64,000 nucleotides of DNA from Acetobacter syzygii (GTDB lineage: Bacteria > Pseudomonadota > Alphaproteobacteria > Acetobacterales > Acetobacteraceae): positions 62,001-126,000 of the forward strand of contig NZ_BAMZ01000003.1 of assembly GCF_000964225.1 (NCBI RefSeq), in the 5' to 3' direction. Below, one piece after another: positions 42,987-52,971 of the stretch; the first letter of the stretch is position 1, and each line of letters opens with the position of its first letter. Under the pieces are notes generated by a model. That model was not told the origin of the DNA. It saw nothing but the letters and a program-made list of their open reading frames with translations, and did not search any database. The position numbers and the translations under genes are program-made.

Positions 42987-43709
42987 TTAAAGCCCCGGTT
43001 TAAGCACGTACCCCCGCCCACGGACCGTATGCAAAAAGCGCGGCTCACGCGGGTCGGGCTCTATGCAACGGCGCAGACGAGTGACCTGCACATCCACCGC
43101 ACGCTCGCCGATCTCGGTCATATCCATGGCCTTGGCGATTTCCTCGCGGGTAAAAATTTCGTTGGGTTTGCGTGCCAGAACACAGAGCAGGGCAGCCTCC
43201 CCCCCTGTCATATGGATATTGCCTTCAGGACCACTGAGCAGCAGTCTGACCGGGTCAAATTCCTTATCCCCCAGCCGCACAATACGCAGGTTATCGGTTG
43301 GCGGTGGGGGCTGGTGGCGACGCAGATGTGCCTTGAGCCGCAACAGAAGTTCTCGCGGTTCAAACGGTTTGCCCAGATAGTCATCCGCTCCGGCTTCCAG
43401 CCCTGTTATGCGGTCTTCCGGCTCCCCTCGTGCGGTCAGGAGCAGGATTGGCAGGTCCTGCCCGGACTCGCGGAGCGCACGGGTCAGTTCCAGCCCGTTT
43501 TCGCCCGGCATGGTCACATCCAGCACAAGTGCATCCGGCTGTATGCCCTCCAGCGTATGGCGGGCTTCTGCCGCATTGGCCGCAACACTGACCCGGAACC
43601 CGTGCTCAAACAAATAGCGTTGCAACAGACGCCGCAGGCGTGGGTCATCGTCCACCACCATAACATGCGATGCAACATCACTTTCCGTGGCCGTTATCTG
43701 ATCAGACAC
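42987..43709 (-). CDS. OmpR-family response regulator
   Basis: 240-aa regulator with a receiver domain (VMVVDDDPRLRRLL, phospho-acceptor Asp64 in LVLDVTMPGENG, K in LGKPFEPRELLLR) and a winged-helix DNA-binding domain (about 140-240: TGGEAALLCVLARKPNEIFT, HTVRGRGYVLKPG). It is the partner of the downstream kinase. Only one base separates it from the MarR-family stop upstream. Confidence 0.95.
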   Translation of the reverse strand: MSDQITATESDVASHVMVVDDDPRLRRLLQRYLFEHGFRVSVAANAAEARHTLEGIQPDALVLDVTMPGENGLELTRALRESGQDLPILLLTARGEPEDRITGLEAGADDYLGKPFEPRELLLRLKAHLRRHQPPPPTDNLRIVRLGDKEFDPVRLLLSGPEGNIHMTGGEAALLCVLARKPNEIFTREEIAKAMDMTEIGERAVDVQVTRLRRCIEPDPREPRFLHTVRGRGYVLKPGL

Positions 43710-43710
43710 G

Positions 43711-44232
43711 TTATCGCCCTTCCCTGCGTCCTGCGCTCTCTTCGGTTAGCAAAGCACGGCTGTGCTCGGACAACATGCCGTTTATAACACGGCGAAAACC
43801 CTCTACCGCAGCTCCCCCGGCCTCCCGGTATGCGGCAACCAGCCTCTGCCGGATAACTGCAAACAGTCGGGCTTCCGCCTCCTTACCTGTCGGGCTTAAA
43901 AACAGCAGCTTCTGCCGCCTGTCCTGCCGCCCTGCCCGGCTTTCCAGATAGGCCCGGGCATCCAGTTCCTGCAACGTGCGGCCCAGACTCTGCTTGGTTA
44001 CGCCCAGAATGTCCTGCAAACGACTGACCGGAATACCGGGGCTAAAAGCCAGAACCTGCAAAACCCTGTAGTGCGCACGCCCCAGACCATCTTCCTCCAG
44101 CACGGGTGCTACAGCCTCGGCCATATCCCGTGCAGCAAGGAACATAAGCGTTTGGGCCAGCCGCAGACTCTCCTCTCGCAAAAAGAGCAGGTCAGAACCC
44201 GCGCGCTCATGGGGGGCTGGCATCATGGCCAC
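43711..44232 (-). CDS. MarR-family transcriptional regulator
   Basis: 173-aa winged-helix protein. The DNA-binding core is GRAHYRVLQVLAFSPGIPVS, LQDILGVTKQSLGRTLQELDA and the wing LESRAGRQDRRQKLLFLSPTG, characteristic of MarR proteins. It lies nine bases after coq9 and one base before the OmpR-type regulator, placing two regulatory systems in one run. The ligand is unknown. Confidence 0.9.
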   Translation of the reverse strand: MAMMPAPHERAGSDLLFLREESLRLAQTLMFLAARDMAEAVAPVLEEDGLGRAHYRVLQVLAFSPGIPVSRLQDILGVTKQSLGRTLQELDARAYLESRAGRQDRRQKLLFLSPTGKEAEARLFAVIRQRLVAAYREAGGAAVEGFRRVINGMLSEHSRALLTEESAGRREGR

Positions 44233-44241
44233 ATAAAACTC

Positions 44242-44907
44242 TTACTGGGCCGGAGCGGATGATGGAGGGGCCGACACACCAAAACGGGCCTTTATGCGGC
44301 CAATACGCAGTACATCTGCCAAACGGCGATCAACAAAGGCTTCAAACCCTGCGGCATCGCTACCGCGCGCCAGCCAGTACAGAAAAACCGAGGCATAAAG
44401 CCCACCAAGGCTTAACCTTTTGCTCACGTAGGTCAGACCTGTCGCATCATCCTGCGCAGCCTGCCATATAGCATTGACCGTACGCAGCCATGCGCGCCTG
44501 AAGGCTTTTTGCCCTTTGATGGATAAAAAGACCGTCATTGCCTTTGCAGCCGCTGCACGCCGCTGCTCATCTGGCGGCAGGCGGAGCAAAATGGCCTGCC
44601 GGACCCGCTGGCTCAACCGTGGCTCTTCCGTATCCAGCATGGCGTCCACCATGGCGCGGTCACACAGGTCGGACCATGCCTCCACCATTTCCACCACACC
44701 TGCGGGGAAAAGCAGATCGGCATCCGGCCCTGCAGCAGCACGCAGTGTAGCCATGCTCCACCCTTTATCCCCTGCAACGGCTGCCAGCTTGCGCAAAGCC
44801 TGATCCCGGTCCGCATCCCGCTCCATAGGGGCAGGCATAACCCCCGCCGCCAGCGTTGCCACCGCGAGAGAAAGAGCCTGTTCCAATTTTCCCGGCAGTA
44901 TGCTCAT
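44242..44907 (-). CDS. COQ9-family ubiquinone biosynthesis protein
   Basis: 221-aa protein of the COQ9 family, which in mitochondria binds isoprenoid lipids and presents intermediates to the hydroxylase COQ7. The core GWSMATLRAAAGPDADLLFPAG and VEMVEAWSDLCDRAMVDAM is typical. It overlaps def by four bases. The ubiA gene for the prenylation step is at about 60 kb. COQ9 next to rpsU is common in alphaproteobacteria, and here rpsU is just beyond def. Confidence 0.88.
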   Translation of the reverse strand: MSILPGKLEQALSLAVATLAAGVMPAPMERDADRDQALRKLAAVAGDKGWSMATLRAAAGPDADLLFPAGVVEMVEAWSDLCDRAMVDAMLDTEEPRLSQRVRQAILLRLPPDEQRRAAAAKAMTVFLSIKGQKAFRRAWLRTVNAIWQAAQDDATGLTYVSKRLSLGGLYASVFLYWLARGSDAAGFEAFVDRRLADVLRIGRIKARFGVSAPPSSAPAQ

Positions 44908-45434
44908 GCCTTTACCCCGTACCGTCCTATTTCCGCCTCAAAACCAAAGCGGGCCATGTCTGTCATACGCATGGGATAGAGGATTCCGTCCAGATGATCC
45001 ATTTCGTGCTGCATAACATTGGCGCAAAAACCTGATGCCACACCCTCCACCCATACGCCATGCTCGTTCCAGCCCTTATACCGCACCTGCCGGTAACGCG
45101 GCACCTCCCCCCTTAAACCGGGAATGGACAGGCACCCCTCCAGCCGCGGCACCGTATCCGAACCCACAGGTTCCAGCACAGGGTTGATCAACGCCTGCAC
45201 GGAGCGCGGAGGATCTTCCTCCCCTTCACTCCTGGCAGGTGGCACCGAATAAAGGAACATCCGGAGCGAAACATACACCTGTGGCGCAGCAAGCCCAACG
45301 CCCCCACTCTCGGTCAGGGTTTCGCGCATGTTTTGCAGCAGGAGCCTGATTTGTGGAGCATTCACATCCTCCACTTCAACGGCGCGTTGCAGCAGAATGG
45401 GGTGCCCCATGCGGGCAATGGCAAGAACCGACAT
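44904..45434 (-). CDS. def: Peptide deformylase
   Basis: 176-aa metalloenzyme that removes the N-formyl group from new proteins. All three motifs are present: GVGLAAPQ (45-52), EGCLSIPG with Cys101, and QHEMDHLDG with His143, Glu144 and His147. The start is revised to ATG 45434 from 45479. An acidic insertion ARSEGEEDPPRS between motifs one and two is a little longer than usual. It is the first gene of the def–coq9–marR–ompR–envZ run. Confidence 0.94.
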   Translation of the reverse strand: MSVLAIARMGHPILLQRAVEVEDVNAPQIRLLLQNMRETLTESGGVGLAAPQVYVSLRMFLYSVPPARSEGEEDPPRSVQALINPVLEPVGSDTVPRLEGCLSIPGLRGEVPRYRQVRYKGWNEHGVWVEGVASGFCANVMQHEMDHLDGILYPMRMTDMARFGFEAEIGRYGVKA

Positions 45435-45509
45435 GCTTTTTATTTTCCTGTTTTTGTGCACATCCACAATAAAACACACGGAAGTGCGGTTCTGATACGC
45501 AAGAACGAA

Positions 45510-45539
45510 TTGTATCTTGTCTTAAGGCCGTGTTATAGA
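45510..45539 (+). promoter_or_regulatory. Probable promoter of rpsU
   Basis: TTGTAT (45510-45515) and TATAGA (45534-45539) are 18 bases apart, and TG one base before the -10 makes it an extended element. It lies about 110 bases before rpsU and points towards it. This is a pattern match only. Confidence 0.5.
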
Positions 45540-45649
45540 GACCGCCAACAGTGGAATCGGCAGCCCGGAAGGGTAACGCAGATCTCCTTCCATAATGGCT
45601 TCCCAAAAACCGGTTTGCCGGATTTTTTTGAACAGGGGTTAGTGACCAA

Positions 45650-45853
45650 GTGCACGTTCTAGTCCGTGACAACAATGTCGATCAGGCTCTTAAAGCGCTC
45701 AAGAAAAAAATGCAGCGCGAAGGCATCTTCCGTGAAATGAAACTGCGTCGGCACTTTGAAAAGCCGTCCGAGCGCAAAGCCCGTGAAGCGGCAGAAGCCG
45801 TACGCCGCGCGCGCAAAATGGAACGGAAGCGTCTGGAACGCGAAGGCTTCTAA
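45650..45853 (+). CDS. rpsU: 30S ribosomal protein S21
   Basis: 67-aa small-subunit protein starting at GTG 45650. [20 protein letters not shown] and the very basic tail ([18 protein letters not shown]) are those of S21. It is transcribed alone, divergently from def, and is followed by a clear terminator. Confidence 0.96.
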   Translation: MHVLVRDNNVDQALKALKKKMQREGIFREMKLRRHFEKPSERKAREAAEAVRRARKMERKRLEREGF

Positions 45854-45881
45854 ACCAGCCTCCTCCTGTTTTGCAGGCATT

Positions 45882-45916
45882 AAAGGTCGGTTGCCATATG
45901 GTGCCGGCCTTTTTGT
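45882..45916 (+). terminator. Rho-independent terminator of rpsU
   Basis: AAAGGTCGG (45882-45890) pairs with CCGGCCTTT (45904-45912) with one G·U pair, and a TTTTTG run follows. Confidence 0.85.
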
Positions 45917-45960
45917 TTGCCTGTTTTTTGTGATTGCGTGATTTTATTGGCAATGCCCAT

Positions 45961-45998
45961 AAAAAAAGCCGCCACACAGTCGTGAGCGGCTTTTTTTT
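45961..45998. terminator. Bidirectional terminator after leuB
   Basis: AAAAAAGCCGC pairs with GCGGCTTTTTT over 11 positions around a 13-base loop. T-runs occur on both strands. It ends the leu operon about 20 bases after the leuB stop and backs up the rpsU terminator. Confidence 0.88.
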
Positions 45999-46017
45999 AT
46001 GGAATGATTAAGAGCTT

Positions 46018-47142
46018 TTAGTTGCTCTGAAGTTTGTCCAGTTCGCGCACAATGGCTTCGCCCATAACAGACGTACCTACGCGTGCCATACCATCAGCCA
46101 TAATGTCTGCCGTACGCAGACCGCTGGCCAGAACATTGGAAACGGCCTGCTCAATCATATCCGCCTCTGTTTGCAGGTTGAGCGAATAGCGCAACAGCAT
46201 GGCAAAGGAGAGGATCTGCGCAATCGGGTTAGCAATACCCTGCCCAGCAATATCGGGCGCACTACCATGGATTGGTTCGTACAGCGCCGGGCGACGGCCA
46301 TCGGCCTGTTCTGCTCCCAGCGTCGCGGATGGCAGCATACCAAGGCTGCCCGTCAGCATGGATGCCAGATCAGACAGAATATCGCCAAACAGATTCCCCG
46401 TGACCAACACATCAAACTGGCGTGGGTTGCGCACCAGCTGCATGGCGCAGTTGTCTGCCAGCATGTGGGAAAGCGCGACATCGGGGAACTCACGGGCGTG
46501 CACATCGGTCACGACCTCTTTCCACAGCAGGCCGCTTTCCATCACGTTACATTTTTCAACCGAGCAGACACGGTTGTCACGCTTACGGGCCAGATCAAAG
46601 GCAACACGGGCAACGCGCTGGATTTCCGATGTGGTGTAAACCTCGGTGTTAATGCCACGTTTGGAACCATCGGGCAGGGTTTCAATCCCGCGTGGATCAC
46701 CAAAGTAGATACCCCCTACCGTCTCACGCACGATCATAATGTCCAGACCGCGTACAACATCGGGTTTGAGTGTGCTGGAGTCTACCAGGGCATCAAACAC
46801 TTTGGCAGGGCGCAGGTTGGCAAACAGCCCCAGTTCCTGACGCAGCTTGAGAATGGCAACTTCCGGTCGCTTGTCAAAGCTGACGTGCCCCCATTTGGGG
46901 TCCCCCACCGAACCAAACAGAACCGCATCTGCCGCCCATGCTTTTTCAATAACCTCATCCCGGATTGGCACGCCATATTCGGCCAAGGAGGCACCACCAA
47001 CCAGATCTTCGGTCAGCTCAAACGTCAGGCCACGTTTTTTTTCCAGCCACGCTATAATGCGGCCGACTTCGCGCACGACTTCTGGTCCAATACCATCGCC
47101 GGGCAGGACAAGGAGTTTAACGGGCTGCTTGGGTTCGGTCAT
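46018..47142 (-). CDS. leuB: 3-isopropylmalate dehydrogenase
   Basis: 374-aa NAD-dependent enzyme of leucine synthesis, oxidising 3-isopropylmalate. [11 protein letters not shown], the NAD region [12 protein letters not shown], and [18 protein letters not shown] are diagnostic. It is the last gene of leuCDB, 23 bases after leuD, and is followed by a strong terminator. Confidence 0.97.
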   Translation of the reverse strand: MTEPKQPVKLLVLPGDGIGPEVVREVGRIIAWLEKKRGLTFELTEDLVGGASLAEYGVPIRDEVIEKAWAADAVLFGSVGDPKWGHVSFDKRPEVAILKLRQELGLFANLRPAKVFDALVDSSTLKPDVVRGLDIMIVRETVGGIYFGDPRGIETLPDGSKRGINTEVYTTSEIQRVARVAFDLARKRDNRVCSVEKCNVMESGLLWKEVVTDVHAREFPDVALSHMLADNCAMQLVRNPRQFDVLVTGNLFGDILSDLASMLTGSLGMLPSATLGAEQADGRRPALYEPIHGSAPDIAGQGIANPIAQILSFAMLLRYSLNLQTEADMIEQAVSNVLASGLRTADIMADGMARVGTSVMGEAIVRELDKLQSN

Positions 47143-47165
47143 GGCAATGCTCCGTAAAGGTCTGT

Positions 47166-47789
47166 TCAGTCAAAATGAATGGTAGGCAACCAGGATTTAG
47201 CCTGATCCTGCCGTTGTTCATAAGTTGCAATACTGCCTTCGTGGTGCAGGGTCTGCCCAATATCATCCAGCCCCTCAAGCAGCAGGTGCTTGCGAAAAGC
47301 ATCAATCTCAAACGGCACTTCTTCGCCATTAGGGCGAATAACCACCTGACGCGGCAAATCAACCGTAAGCCGGGCGTTGCTGCCCATCTGGGCATCACCC
47401 ATCAGCTCATCACAGATCTCACGCGGGAGGCGGATGGGCAGAATGCCGTTCTTGAAACAGTTGTTAAAGAAAATATCAGCAAAAGACGGGGCGATAACGC
47501 AGCGGATACCAAAGTCCAGCAACGCCCAGGGCGCATGTTCGCGCGAGGAACCACACCCAAGATTATCATACGTCACCAGAATTTCGGCTTTGCGCCAAGG
47601 CTGCCTGTTCAGCACAAAATCCGGGTTTTCCGTACCATCTGGCAGGTAGCGCATGGCATCAAACGCATGTTTGCCAAGCCCCGTGCGCTGCGTGGTTTTA
47701 AGGAACCGGGCAGGAATGATCTTGTCTGTATCAATATTGGCTTCCGGCAAAGCCGCAGCAATGGCCGATAACGTGACGAACTTTTCCAT
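47166..47789 (-). CDS. leuD: 3-isopropylmalate dehydratase small subunit
   Basis: 207-aa small subunit of isopropylmalate isomerase, carrying the swivel domain. [20 protein letters not shown] and [17 protein letters not shown] are diagnostic. Start ATG 47789 overlaps the leuC stop by one base (TAATG), which ensures equal synthesis of the two subunits. The open frame up to 47819 is not used. Confidence 0.97.
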   Translation of the reverse strand: MEKFVTLSAIAAALPEANIDTDKIIPARFLKTTQRTGLGKHAFDAMRYLPDGTENPDFVLNRQPWRKAEILVTYDNLGCGSSREHAPWALLDFGIRCVIAPSFADIFFNNCFKNGILPIRLPREICDELMGDAQMGSNARLTVDLPRQVVIRPNGEEVPFEIDAFRKHLLLEGLDDIGQTLHHEGSIATYEQRQDQAKSWLPTIHFD

Positions 47790-49192
47790 TATGCCAGCTC
47801 CCTCACATCGGTCAGGCAACCCGTGACCGCTGCAGCGGCCGCCATGGCGGGGGAAAGCAGATGCGTACGACCGCCCGGCCCCTGCCGTCCTTCAAAGTTA
47901 CGGTTGGAAGTGGAGGCGCAACGCTGGCCGGGGGTCAGCCGGTCGGGGTTCATGCCAAGGCACATGGAGCACCCGGCCTCCCGCCACTCAAACCCGGCAT
48001 CCAGAAAAATACGGTCCAGCCCTTCTTCTTCCGCCTGACGTTTGACGTTGCCCGAACCCGGTACAATCATCGCCCGCACACCCGGAGCCACCTTGCGCCC
48101 GGCTGCAATCTGGGCCGCCATGCGCAGGTCTTCAATCCGGCTGTTAGTGCAGGAGCCAATAAACACCACATCCACTGGGGTGCCTGCAATTTTCTGCCCG
48201 GCCTGTAGCCCCATATAGTCCAGCATCCGCTGCATCTGGGTTTTTACGGCTTCGTCCTCGATCTGTGCCGGGTCAGGCACGGTATCGGTAATGGCCAGCA
48301 CGGTCTCGGGGCTGGTGCCCCATGTCAGCGTTGGACCAATATCCTCCGCACGCAAAGTGACTTCACGGTCAAAATGCGCGCCTTCGTCGGAGGAGAGGGT
48401 TTTCCAGTACGCAACAGCCTGCTCAAATGCTTCTCCCTTGGGAGCAAAGGGGCGGTTGCGCACATATTCAAAAGTTGTCTCATCCGGTGCGACCAGACCA
48501 GCCCGGGCACCAGCCTCGATAGCCATGTTGCAGATGGTCATGCGGCCAGCCATATCCAGCCCACGGATGGCAGAGCCAGCAAATTCAATAACATGGCCCG
48601 TACCGCCCGCAGTACCAATATGGCCAATAATTGCGAGCATGATGTCCTTGGCGGAAACACCAGCACCCGGCGTACCCTCCACATTCACACGCATGTTTTT
48701 GGCAGGGCGCTGCAAAATGGTCTGCGTTGCCATAACATGTTCAACTTCGGACGTGCCGATGCCAAACGCCAGCGACCCCAACGCACCGTGGGTAGAGGTA
48801 TGGGAGTCACCGCACACAATGGTCATACCCGGCAGGGAAATCCCCTGTTCCGGCCCAACCACATGCACAATTCCCTGATTGGCCGAGAGAAGCGGAAAGT
48901 AAGGAACACCAAATTCCTTAACGTTGCGTTCCAGCGTTTCAATCTGGTTACGGCTATCCTCTTCCTCAATCGGCTGACTGCGGTCGGATGTGGGCACGTT
49001 ATGGTCCACAACAGCCACTGTCCGCTCCGGATGGCGCAGTTTGCGGCCAGCCAGACGCAGGCCCTCAAACGCCTGTGGGCTGGTTACCTCGTGCACCAGA
49101 TGGCGGTCGATATAAAGAATGGAGGTGCCGTCCGGAAGGGTTTCCACGACATGATCGTCCCAGATCTTGTCGAACAACGTACGCGCAGCCAT
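47789..49192 (-). CDS. leuC: 3-isopropylmalate dehydratase large subunit
   Basis: 467-aa catalytic subunit with a 4Fe-4S cluster, isomerising 2- to 3-isopropylmalate. The cluster cysteines lie in [13 protein letters not shown] and [12 protein letters not shown], and [13 protein letters not shown] is a family marker. Two ATGs lie in frame after AAGGAGG; the second (49192), with six-base spacing, is chosen over 49198. It follows the rplS terminator. Confidence 0.97.
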   Translation of the reverse strand: MAARTLFDKIWDDHVVETLPDGTSILYIDRHLVHEVTSPQAFEGLRLAGRKLRHPERTVAVVDHNVPTSDRSQPIEEEDSRNQIETLERNVKEFGVPYFPLLSANQGIVHVVGPEQGISLPGMTIVCGDSHTSTHGALGSLAFGIGTSEVEHVMATQTILQRPAKNMRVNVEGTPGAGVSAKDIMLAIIGHIGTAGGTGHVIEFAGSAIRGLDMAGRMTICNMAIEAGARAGLVAPDETTFEYVRNRPFAPKGEAFEQAVAYWKTLSSDEGAHFDREVTLRAEDIGPTLTWGTSPETVLAITDTVPDPAQIEDEAVKTQMQRMLDYMGLQAGQKIAGTPVDVVFIGSCTNSRIEDLRMAAQIAAGRKVAPGVRAMIVPGSGNVKRQAEEEGLDRIFLDAGFEWREAGCSMCLGMNPDRLTPGQRCASTSNRNFEGRQGPGGRTHLLSPAMAAAAAVTGCLTDVRELA

Positions 49193-49268
49193 GCGCATCC
49201 TCCTTAACTTTATATCCGTGCAAACAGCCTCTTGCTATCCGCTGCTTACACCCTGTTTTATCAGAAAG

Positions 49269-49295
49269 ACCCGACTGACCATAGGCCAGTCGGGT
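49269..49295 (-). terminator. Terminator between rplS and leuC
   Basis: ACCCGACTG (49269-49277) pairs with CAGTCGGGT (49287-49295) around a nine-base loop, and on the minus strand a CTTTCT tract follows. The T-run is short, so read-through into leuCDB is possible. Confidence 0.7.
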
Positions 49296-49340
49296 TCACA
49301 CAAGCCATGTCTGGCATCGTGCCCAAAAGCCTTGCGGCTT

Positions 49341-49727
49341 TTAGCCTGCTGCTGCCGGGGCAGCAACTTCACGCGGGCGTTCTGCAATACGGGCAGACTT
49401 ACCGCTACGGCCACGCAGGTAATACAGTTTTGCACGACGCACTTTACCACGACGCACAACCTTGATTTCGGCCACGGTCGGCGCATACAGCGGGAACACA
49501 CGTTCCACACCTTCACCATTGGAAATCTTGCGCACGGTAAAGTTGCTGTTCAGGCCCTTGTTGGAGCGGGCAATCACAACACCTTCGAATGCCTGAAGAC
49601 GAACGCGCTCGCCTTCCTTGACCTGCACGGAAACACGCACCGTGTCACCTGCATCAAAAACTGGCACTGCGCGTGCGGCTGTCAGACGTTCAATTTCTGC
49701 AGCTTCGTACTGCTGGATAATGTTCAT
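49341..49727 (-). CDS. rplS: 50S ribosomal protein L19
   Basis: 128-aa large-subunit protein at the 30S–50S interface. [20 protein letters not shown], and [20 protein letters not shown] followed by TVRKISNG, are diagnostic. It is 13 bases after trmD and ends the ffh–rpsP–rimM–trmD–rplS group. The tail is Ala/Pro-rich. Confidence 0.97.
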   Translation of the reverse strand: MNIIQQYEAAEIERLTAARAVPVFDAGDTVRVSVQVKEGERVRLQAFEGVVIARSNKGLNSNFTVRKISNGEGVERVFPLYAPTVAEIKVVRRGKVRRAKLYYLRGRSGKSARIAERPREVAAPAAAG

Positions 49728-49740
49728 GTCGGTATCCTTC

Positions 49741-50490
49741 TCAAACCCCTAGGTCTGCCTGTGCGGCCCCGCCCACAGCTGCATCCCTGTTTTCATTCTT
49801 GCGAGCAAGCCAGGCAGACCACAGATCCGGCCTTCTTTCCCGCGTTATTTCTTCCGCCTGTGCCTGACGCCACCGCGCTATGGCAGCATGATTCCCCGAA
49901 AGCAGAACCTCGGGAACCTCACGCTCCTCCCATACAGCCGGACGGGTATAATGCGGATATTCAAGCAGCCCATCGGAAAAACTTTCCTCAACACCACTCT
50001 GATCACTGCCCATTACACCGGGGAGCAGACGCACACACGCATCCAGCAGAACCAGAGCCGCAGTCTCTCCACCAGACAGGACATAATCCCCGACGGAAAC
50101 CTGCTCGACACCCCGCGCCTGCAAAAAGCGCTCATCCACCCCTTCAAACCGGCCACATAGCAGCATAACACCCGGCCCTGCCGCATAACGCCGCACATCG
50201 GCCTGTGCCAGAGGACGCCCCCGTGGTGTTAAGTACACACACGGCAGATCGGTTGTGGTCTGTGCTGCGGCCAAGGCCGCATCGGCCACATCCGGGCGGA
50301 TAACCATGCCAGCGCCCCCACCAAACGGTGTATCATCAACAGCACGATGACGACCCAGACCGTGCTGACGCAGGTCTTCGGTCCGGCAGGTCCACACCCC
50401 ATTCTCCAGTGCTCGCCCGGCAAGGGACAGCCCCAAAGGCCCCGGAAACATTTCCGGGAAGAGTGTAATAACGGTGGCCTGCCAGCTCAT
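49741..50490 (-). CDS. trmD: tRNA (guanine-N1-)-methyltransferase
   Basis: 249-aa SPOUT-class enzyme making m1G37 in tRNAs, which prevents frameshifting. The knot motifs [15 protein letters not shown] and [21 protein letters not shown] and the N-terminal [15 protein letters not shown] are present. Its ATG overlaps the rimM stop by four bases. The tRNA-Pro(GGG) in this window is of the type normally methylated by TrmD. Confidence 0.96.
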   Translation of the reverse strand: MSWQATVITLFPEMFPGPLGLSLAGRALENGVWTCRTEDLRQHGLGRHRAVDDTPFGGGAGMVIRPDVADAALAAAQTTTDLPCVYLTPRGRPLAQADVRRYAAGPGVMLLCGRFEGVDERFLQARGVEQVSVGDYVLSGGETAALVLLDACVRLLPGVMGSDQSGVEESFSDGLLEYPHYTRPAVWEEREVPEVLLSGNHAAIARWRQAQAEEITRERRPDLWSAWLARKNENRDAAVGGAAQADLGV

Positions 50491-51026
50491 GCCAGCGCCC
50501 CCGCCTGCCGTTTGCCAACACCACGCCCTTCCTCCCCCGAGACTTCCTCGGGGCGAACCACCACAATGGTCCGCTCATCCAGTTTTACTTCGGGCACACA
50601 TGCCTTGGTAAAAGGAACAAGGGAGCCATCGCCCAGTTCAAGGCTGGCACCAGCGCCGTAATCATGCACCATGATGACACGCCCCAGAGAAAGACCTTTT
50701 TCGAATGCTTCCATACCAATCAGATCGGCATGGTAGAATTCTTCTTCCTCTGTTTCTGGCAGGCAGGAGCGCGGCACAAACAGGCGGGTATTCACCAGCG
50801 CCTGAGCCGCAGTCCGATCTGCCAGAGGTTTGCCATTGGCATCTTTTATCTCGGCAACGCCATCCGCACCGCACCAACGCAGGGACCATTTACGGCCCTG
50901 CCCGTCCAGCAGAACCCCATACTCCTCCAGCATCGCGGGGTCTGCCGCATAGGAATGCACACGCACAAGGCCGCGCACTCCATGCGGTTTACCCACAACA
51001 CCAATCAGAATGAGGTCAGGCTGCAT
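50487..51026 (-). CDS. rimM: 16S rRNA processing protein RimM
   Basis: 179-aa 30S maturation factor with an N-terminal RimM domain ([20 protein letters not shown]) and a C-terminal PRC barrel (about 95-170: [20 protein letters not shown]). It binds S19 during assembly of the 30S head. It lies between rpsP and trmD, as in most proteobacteria. Confidence 0.94.
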   Translation of the reverse strand: MQPDLILIGVVGKPHGVRGLVRVHSYAADPAMLEEYGVLLDGQGRKWSLRWCGADGVAEIKDANGKPLADRTAAQALVNTRLFVPRSCLPETEEEEFYHADLIGMEAFEKGLSLGRVIMVHDYGAGASLELGDGSLVPFTKACVPEVKLDERTIVVVRPEEVSGEEGRGVGKRQAGALA

Positions 51027-51043
51027 GGCTAGCTCGGTTCAGT

Positions 51044-51394
51044 TCAGGCTGCGGCTTCTGCTGCTTTGGCGGCAGCGGCTGCACGTTCCTGAGCCTTCTT
51101 CTTGGGAGCAGACTGCTTGGGCTGCTCGTTGAAGCTCGGCTTGGCGATCAGACCGGCGTTACCAAGGAATCGGGCAACACGATCGGTCGGCTGCGCACCC
51201 TGGGAGAGCCAGTGGGTAATGCGTTCGTTAACCAGACGCACGCGCTCTGCATGGTCAGATGGCAGCATTGGGTTGTACGCACCCACTTTTTCAATAAAAC
51301 GGCCATCGCGCGGGCTGCGGCTGTCTGCCACAACGATGTGGTAGTAAGGACGCTTCTTGGCACCAGCGCGGGCAAGACGAATTTTAACACTCAT
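51044..51394 (-). CDS. rpsP: 30S ribosomal protein S16
   Basis: 116-aa small-subunit protein. [20 protein letters not shown] and [18 protein letters not shown] are diagnostic. The C-terminus is Lys/Ala-rich ([19 protein letters not shown]), an extension frequent in alphaproteobacteria. The start is revised to ATG 51394. Confidence 0.96.
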   Translation of the reverse strand: MSVKIRLARAGAKKRPYYHIVVADSRSPRDGRFIEKVGAYNPMLPSDHAERVRLVNERITHWLSQGAQPTDRVARFLGNAGLIAKPSFNEQPKQSAPKKKAQERAAAAAKAAEAAA

Positions 51395-51454
51395 TCGGAA
51401 TACTCCAGACCGAAAAAACAAAACCCGAAAAACTTAGGCAGAAACAGGCCGCAC

Positions 51455-52855
51455 TTAGCGGAAGGGAGAGCCACCGGGACCACCCGGCGGGCCTCCACCC
51501 ATTCCTTTAGGCATGAGCGCAGACATTCCCTGGCGCATGAGACCTTTCACGCCCAGTTTGTTAAAACGCTTCATCATGGTGGACATCATATCAAACTGCT
51601 TGAGCAGTTTATTGACGTCCTGAACTGTTGTCCCCGACCCGGCAGCAATACGCTTTTTGCGTGATGCCTTGATGATCCCCGGCGCACGACGTTCGCCACG
51701 GGTCATGGAACCGATAATGGCAAGGTGCTTTTTAAGGACGGACGTATCAAGATCCTTGTCCCCCAGCGCTTCCTTGACCTTACCCATACCCGGCAACATT
51801 CCCAGAATACCGGAAATGGAGCCAAGCTTGTTGATCTGGCGGATCTGGGACGCATAGTCATCCAGATCAAACTTGCCAGCCATCATCCGCTGGGCCAGAC
51901 GCTCGCCTTCCTCGTGGTCAAGCGTATCAGCCGCTTTTTCCACCAGACCCGCAATATCGCCCAGACCCAGAATACGGCCTGCAACACGCTCGGGATGGAA
52001 CTCATCCAGCGCATCCAGCTTTTCGCCCGAGCCTGTCAGCTTAATGGGCGCGCCGGTAATGGCCTTCATGGACAGGGCAGCACCACCGCGCGCATCACCA
52101 TCCATACGGGTCATGACAACACCGGTCACACCCACGGCCTCGTTAAACGCCTTGGCGGTGTTCACCGCGTCCTGCCCGGTCATGGCATCCACAACCAGCA
52201 GAGTTTCCGCCGGATGGGTGACATCCCGGATCTGGCGGACTTCCTCCATCAACGCTTCATCGATGGAAAGACGTCCCGCCGTATCGAGGATAACGACATC
52301 GTACCCTTCGCGGCGACCCACATCGAGCGCGCGCTGGGCAATTTCCACCGGCGTCTGACCAGCAATGATTGGCAGGGACGTAACCCCGGCCTGCTGGGCG
52401 AGCTGCGCCAACTGCAACTGGGCAGCCGGGCGCTGCGTATCGAGCGAAGCCAGCAGCACTTTCTTGCGCTCACGCGTTGCAAGGCGCAGCGCGAGCTTAC
52501 CGGACGTGGTGGTTTTACCAGACCCCTGAAGCCCCACCATAAGAACCGGCACTGGCGGTATGGCATTCAGGTTAAGCGGAACAACACCTGCGCCACCAAG
52601 CGCATCAATCAACGCATCGTTAACAATTTTAGCAACGGCCTGACCGGGAGAGATGCTTTCCAGCACCTCATGCCCTACGGCACGTTCCTTAACCTTGTTA
52701 ACAAAGTCCTTCACAACGGGGAGCGCGACGTCCGCATCCAGCATGGCCAGACGCACTTCGCGCATGGCCTCCATCACATCGGCTTCGGACAGTGCGCCAC
52801 GTTTGGCGAGACCATCAAAAACCCCGGAAAGCTTGCCTGAAAGAGCTTCGAACAA
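51455..52855 (-). CDS. ffh: Signal recognition particle protein Ffh
   Basis: 466-aa SRP54 GTPase that delivers nascent membrane proteins to FtsY. The N domain is followed by the G domain (VGLQGSGKTTTSGKLA, DTAGRLSID, TRMDGDARGGA), and a Met-rich M domain ends in MMSTMMKRFNKLGVKGLMRQ. The only start fitting family length is TTG 52855 (MFEALSGKL). A 30-base hairpin lies just upstream. Ffh is first in the ffh–rpsP–rimM–trmD–rplS group. Confidence 0.95.
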   Translation of the reverse strand: MFEALSGKLSGVFDGLAKRGALSEADVMEAMREVRLAMLDADVALPVVKDFVNKVKERAVGHEVLESISPGQAVAKIVNDALIDALGGAGVVPLNLNAIPPVPVLMVGLQGSGKTTTSGKLALRLATRERKKVLLASLDTQRPAAQLQLAQLAQQAGVTSLPIIAGQTPVEIAQRALDVGRREGYDVVILDTAGRLSIDEALMEEVRQIRDVTHPAETLLVVDAMTGQDAVNTAKAFNEAVGVTGVVMTRMDGDARGGAALSMKAITGAPIKLTGSGEKLDALDEFHPERVAGRILGLGDIAGLVEKAADTLDHEEGERLAQRMMAGKFDLDDYASQIRQINKLGSISGILGMLPGMGKVKEALGDKDLDTSVLKKHLAIIGSMTRGERRAPGIIKASRKKRIAAGSGTTVQDVNKLLKQFDMMSTMMKRFNKLGVKGLMRQGMSALMPKGMGGGPPGGPGGSPFR

Positions 52856-52880
52856 GTGCTACATACCCCATAACGAGACG

Positions 52881-52910
52881 CGCCACTGCGCGAACACTCG
52901 CGGAGTGGCG
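52881..52910. other. Hairpin upstream of ffh
   Basis: CGCCACT (52881-52887) pairs with AGTGGCG (52904-52910), and CGCG with CGCG inside, around AACACT with one G–G mismatch. It is about 25 bases before the TTG start of ffh and 60 bases after the Spy-like stop. The lack of a T-run argues against a simple terminator. Confidence 0.6.
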
Positions 52911-52971
52911 GTCCTGATTTGTTGCAGGGCTTACGGTATGACCGGGCCCTGAGTCAAGGAACTTCTTGGTT

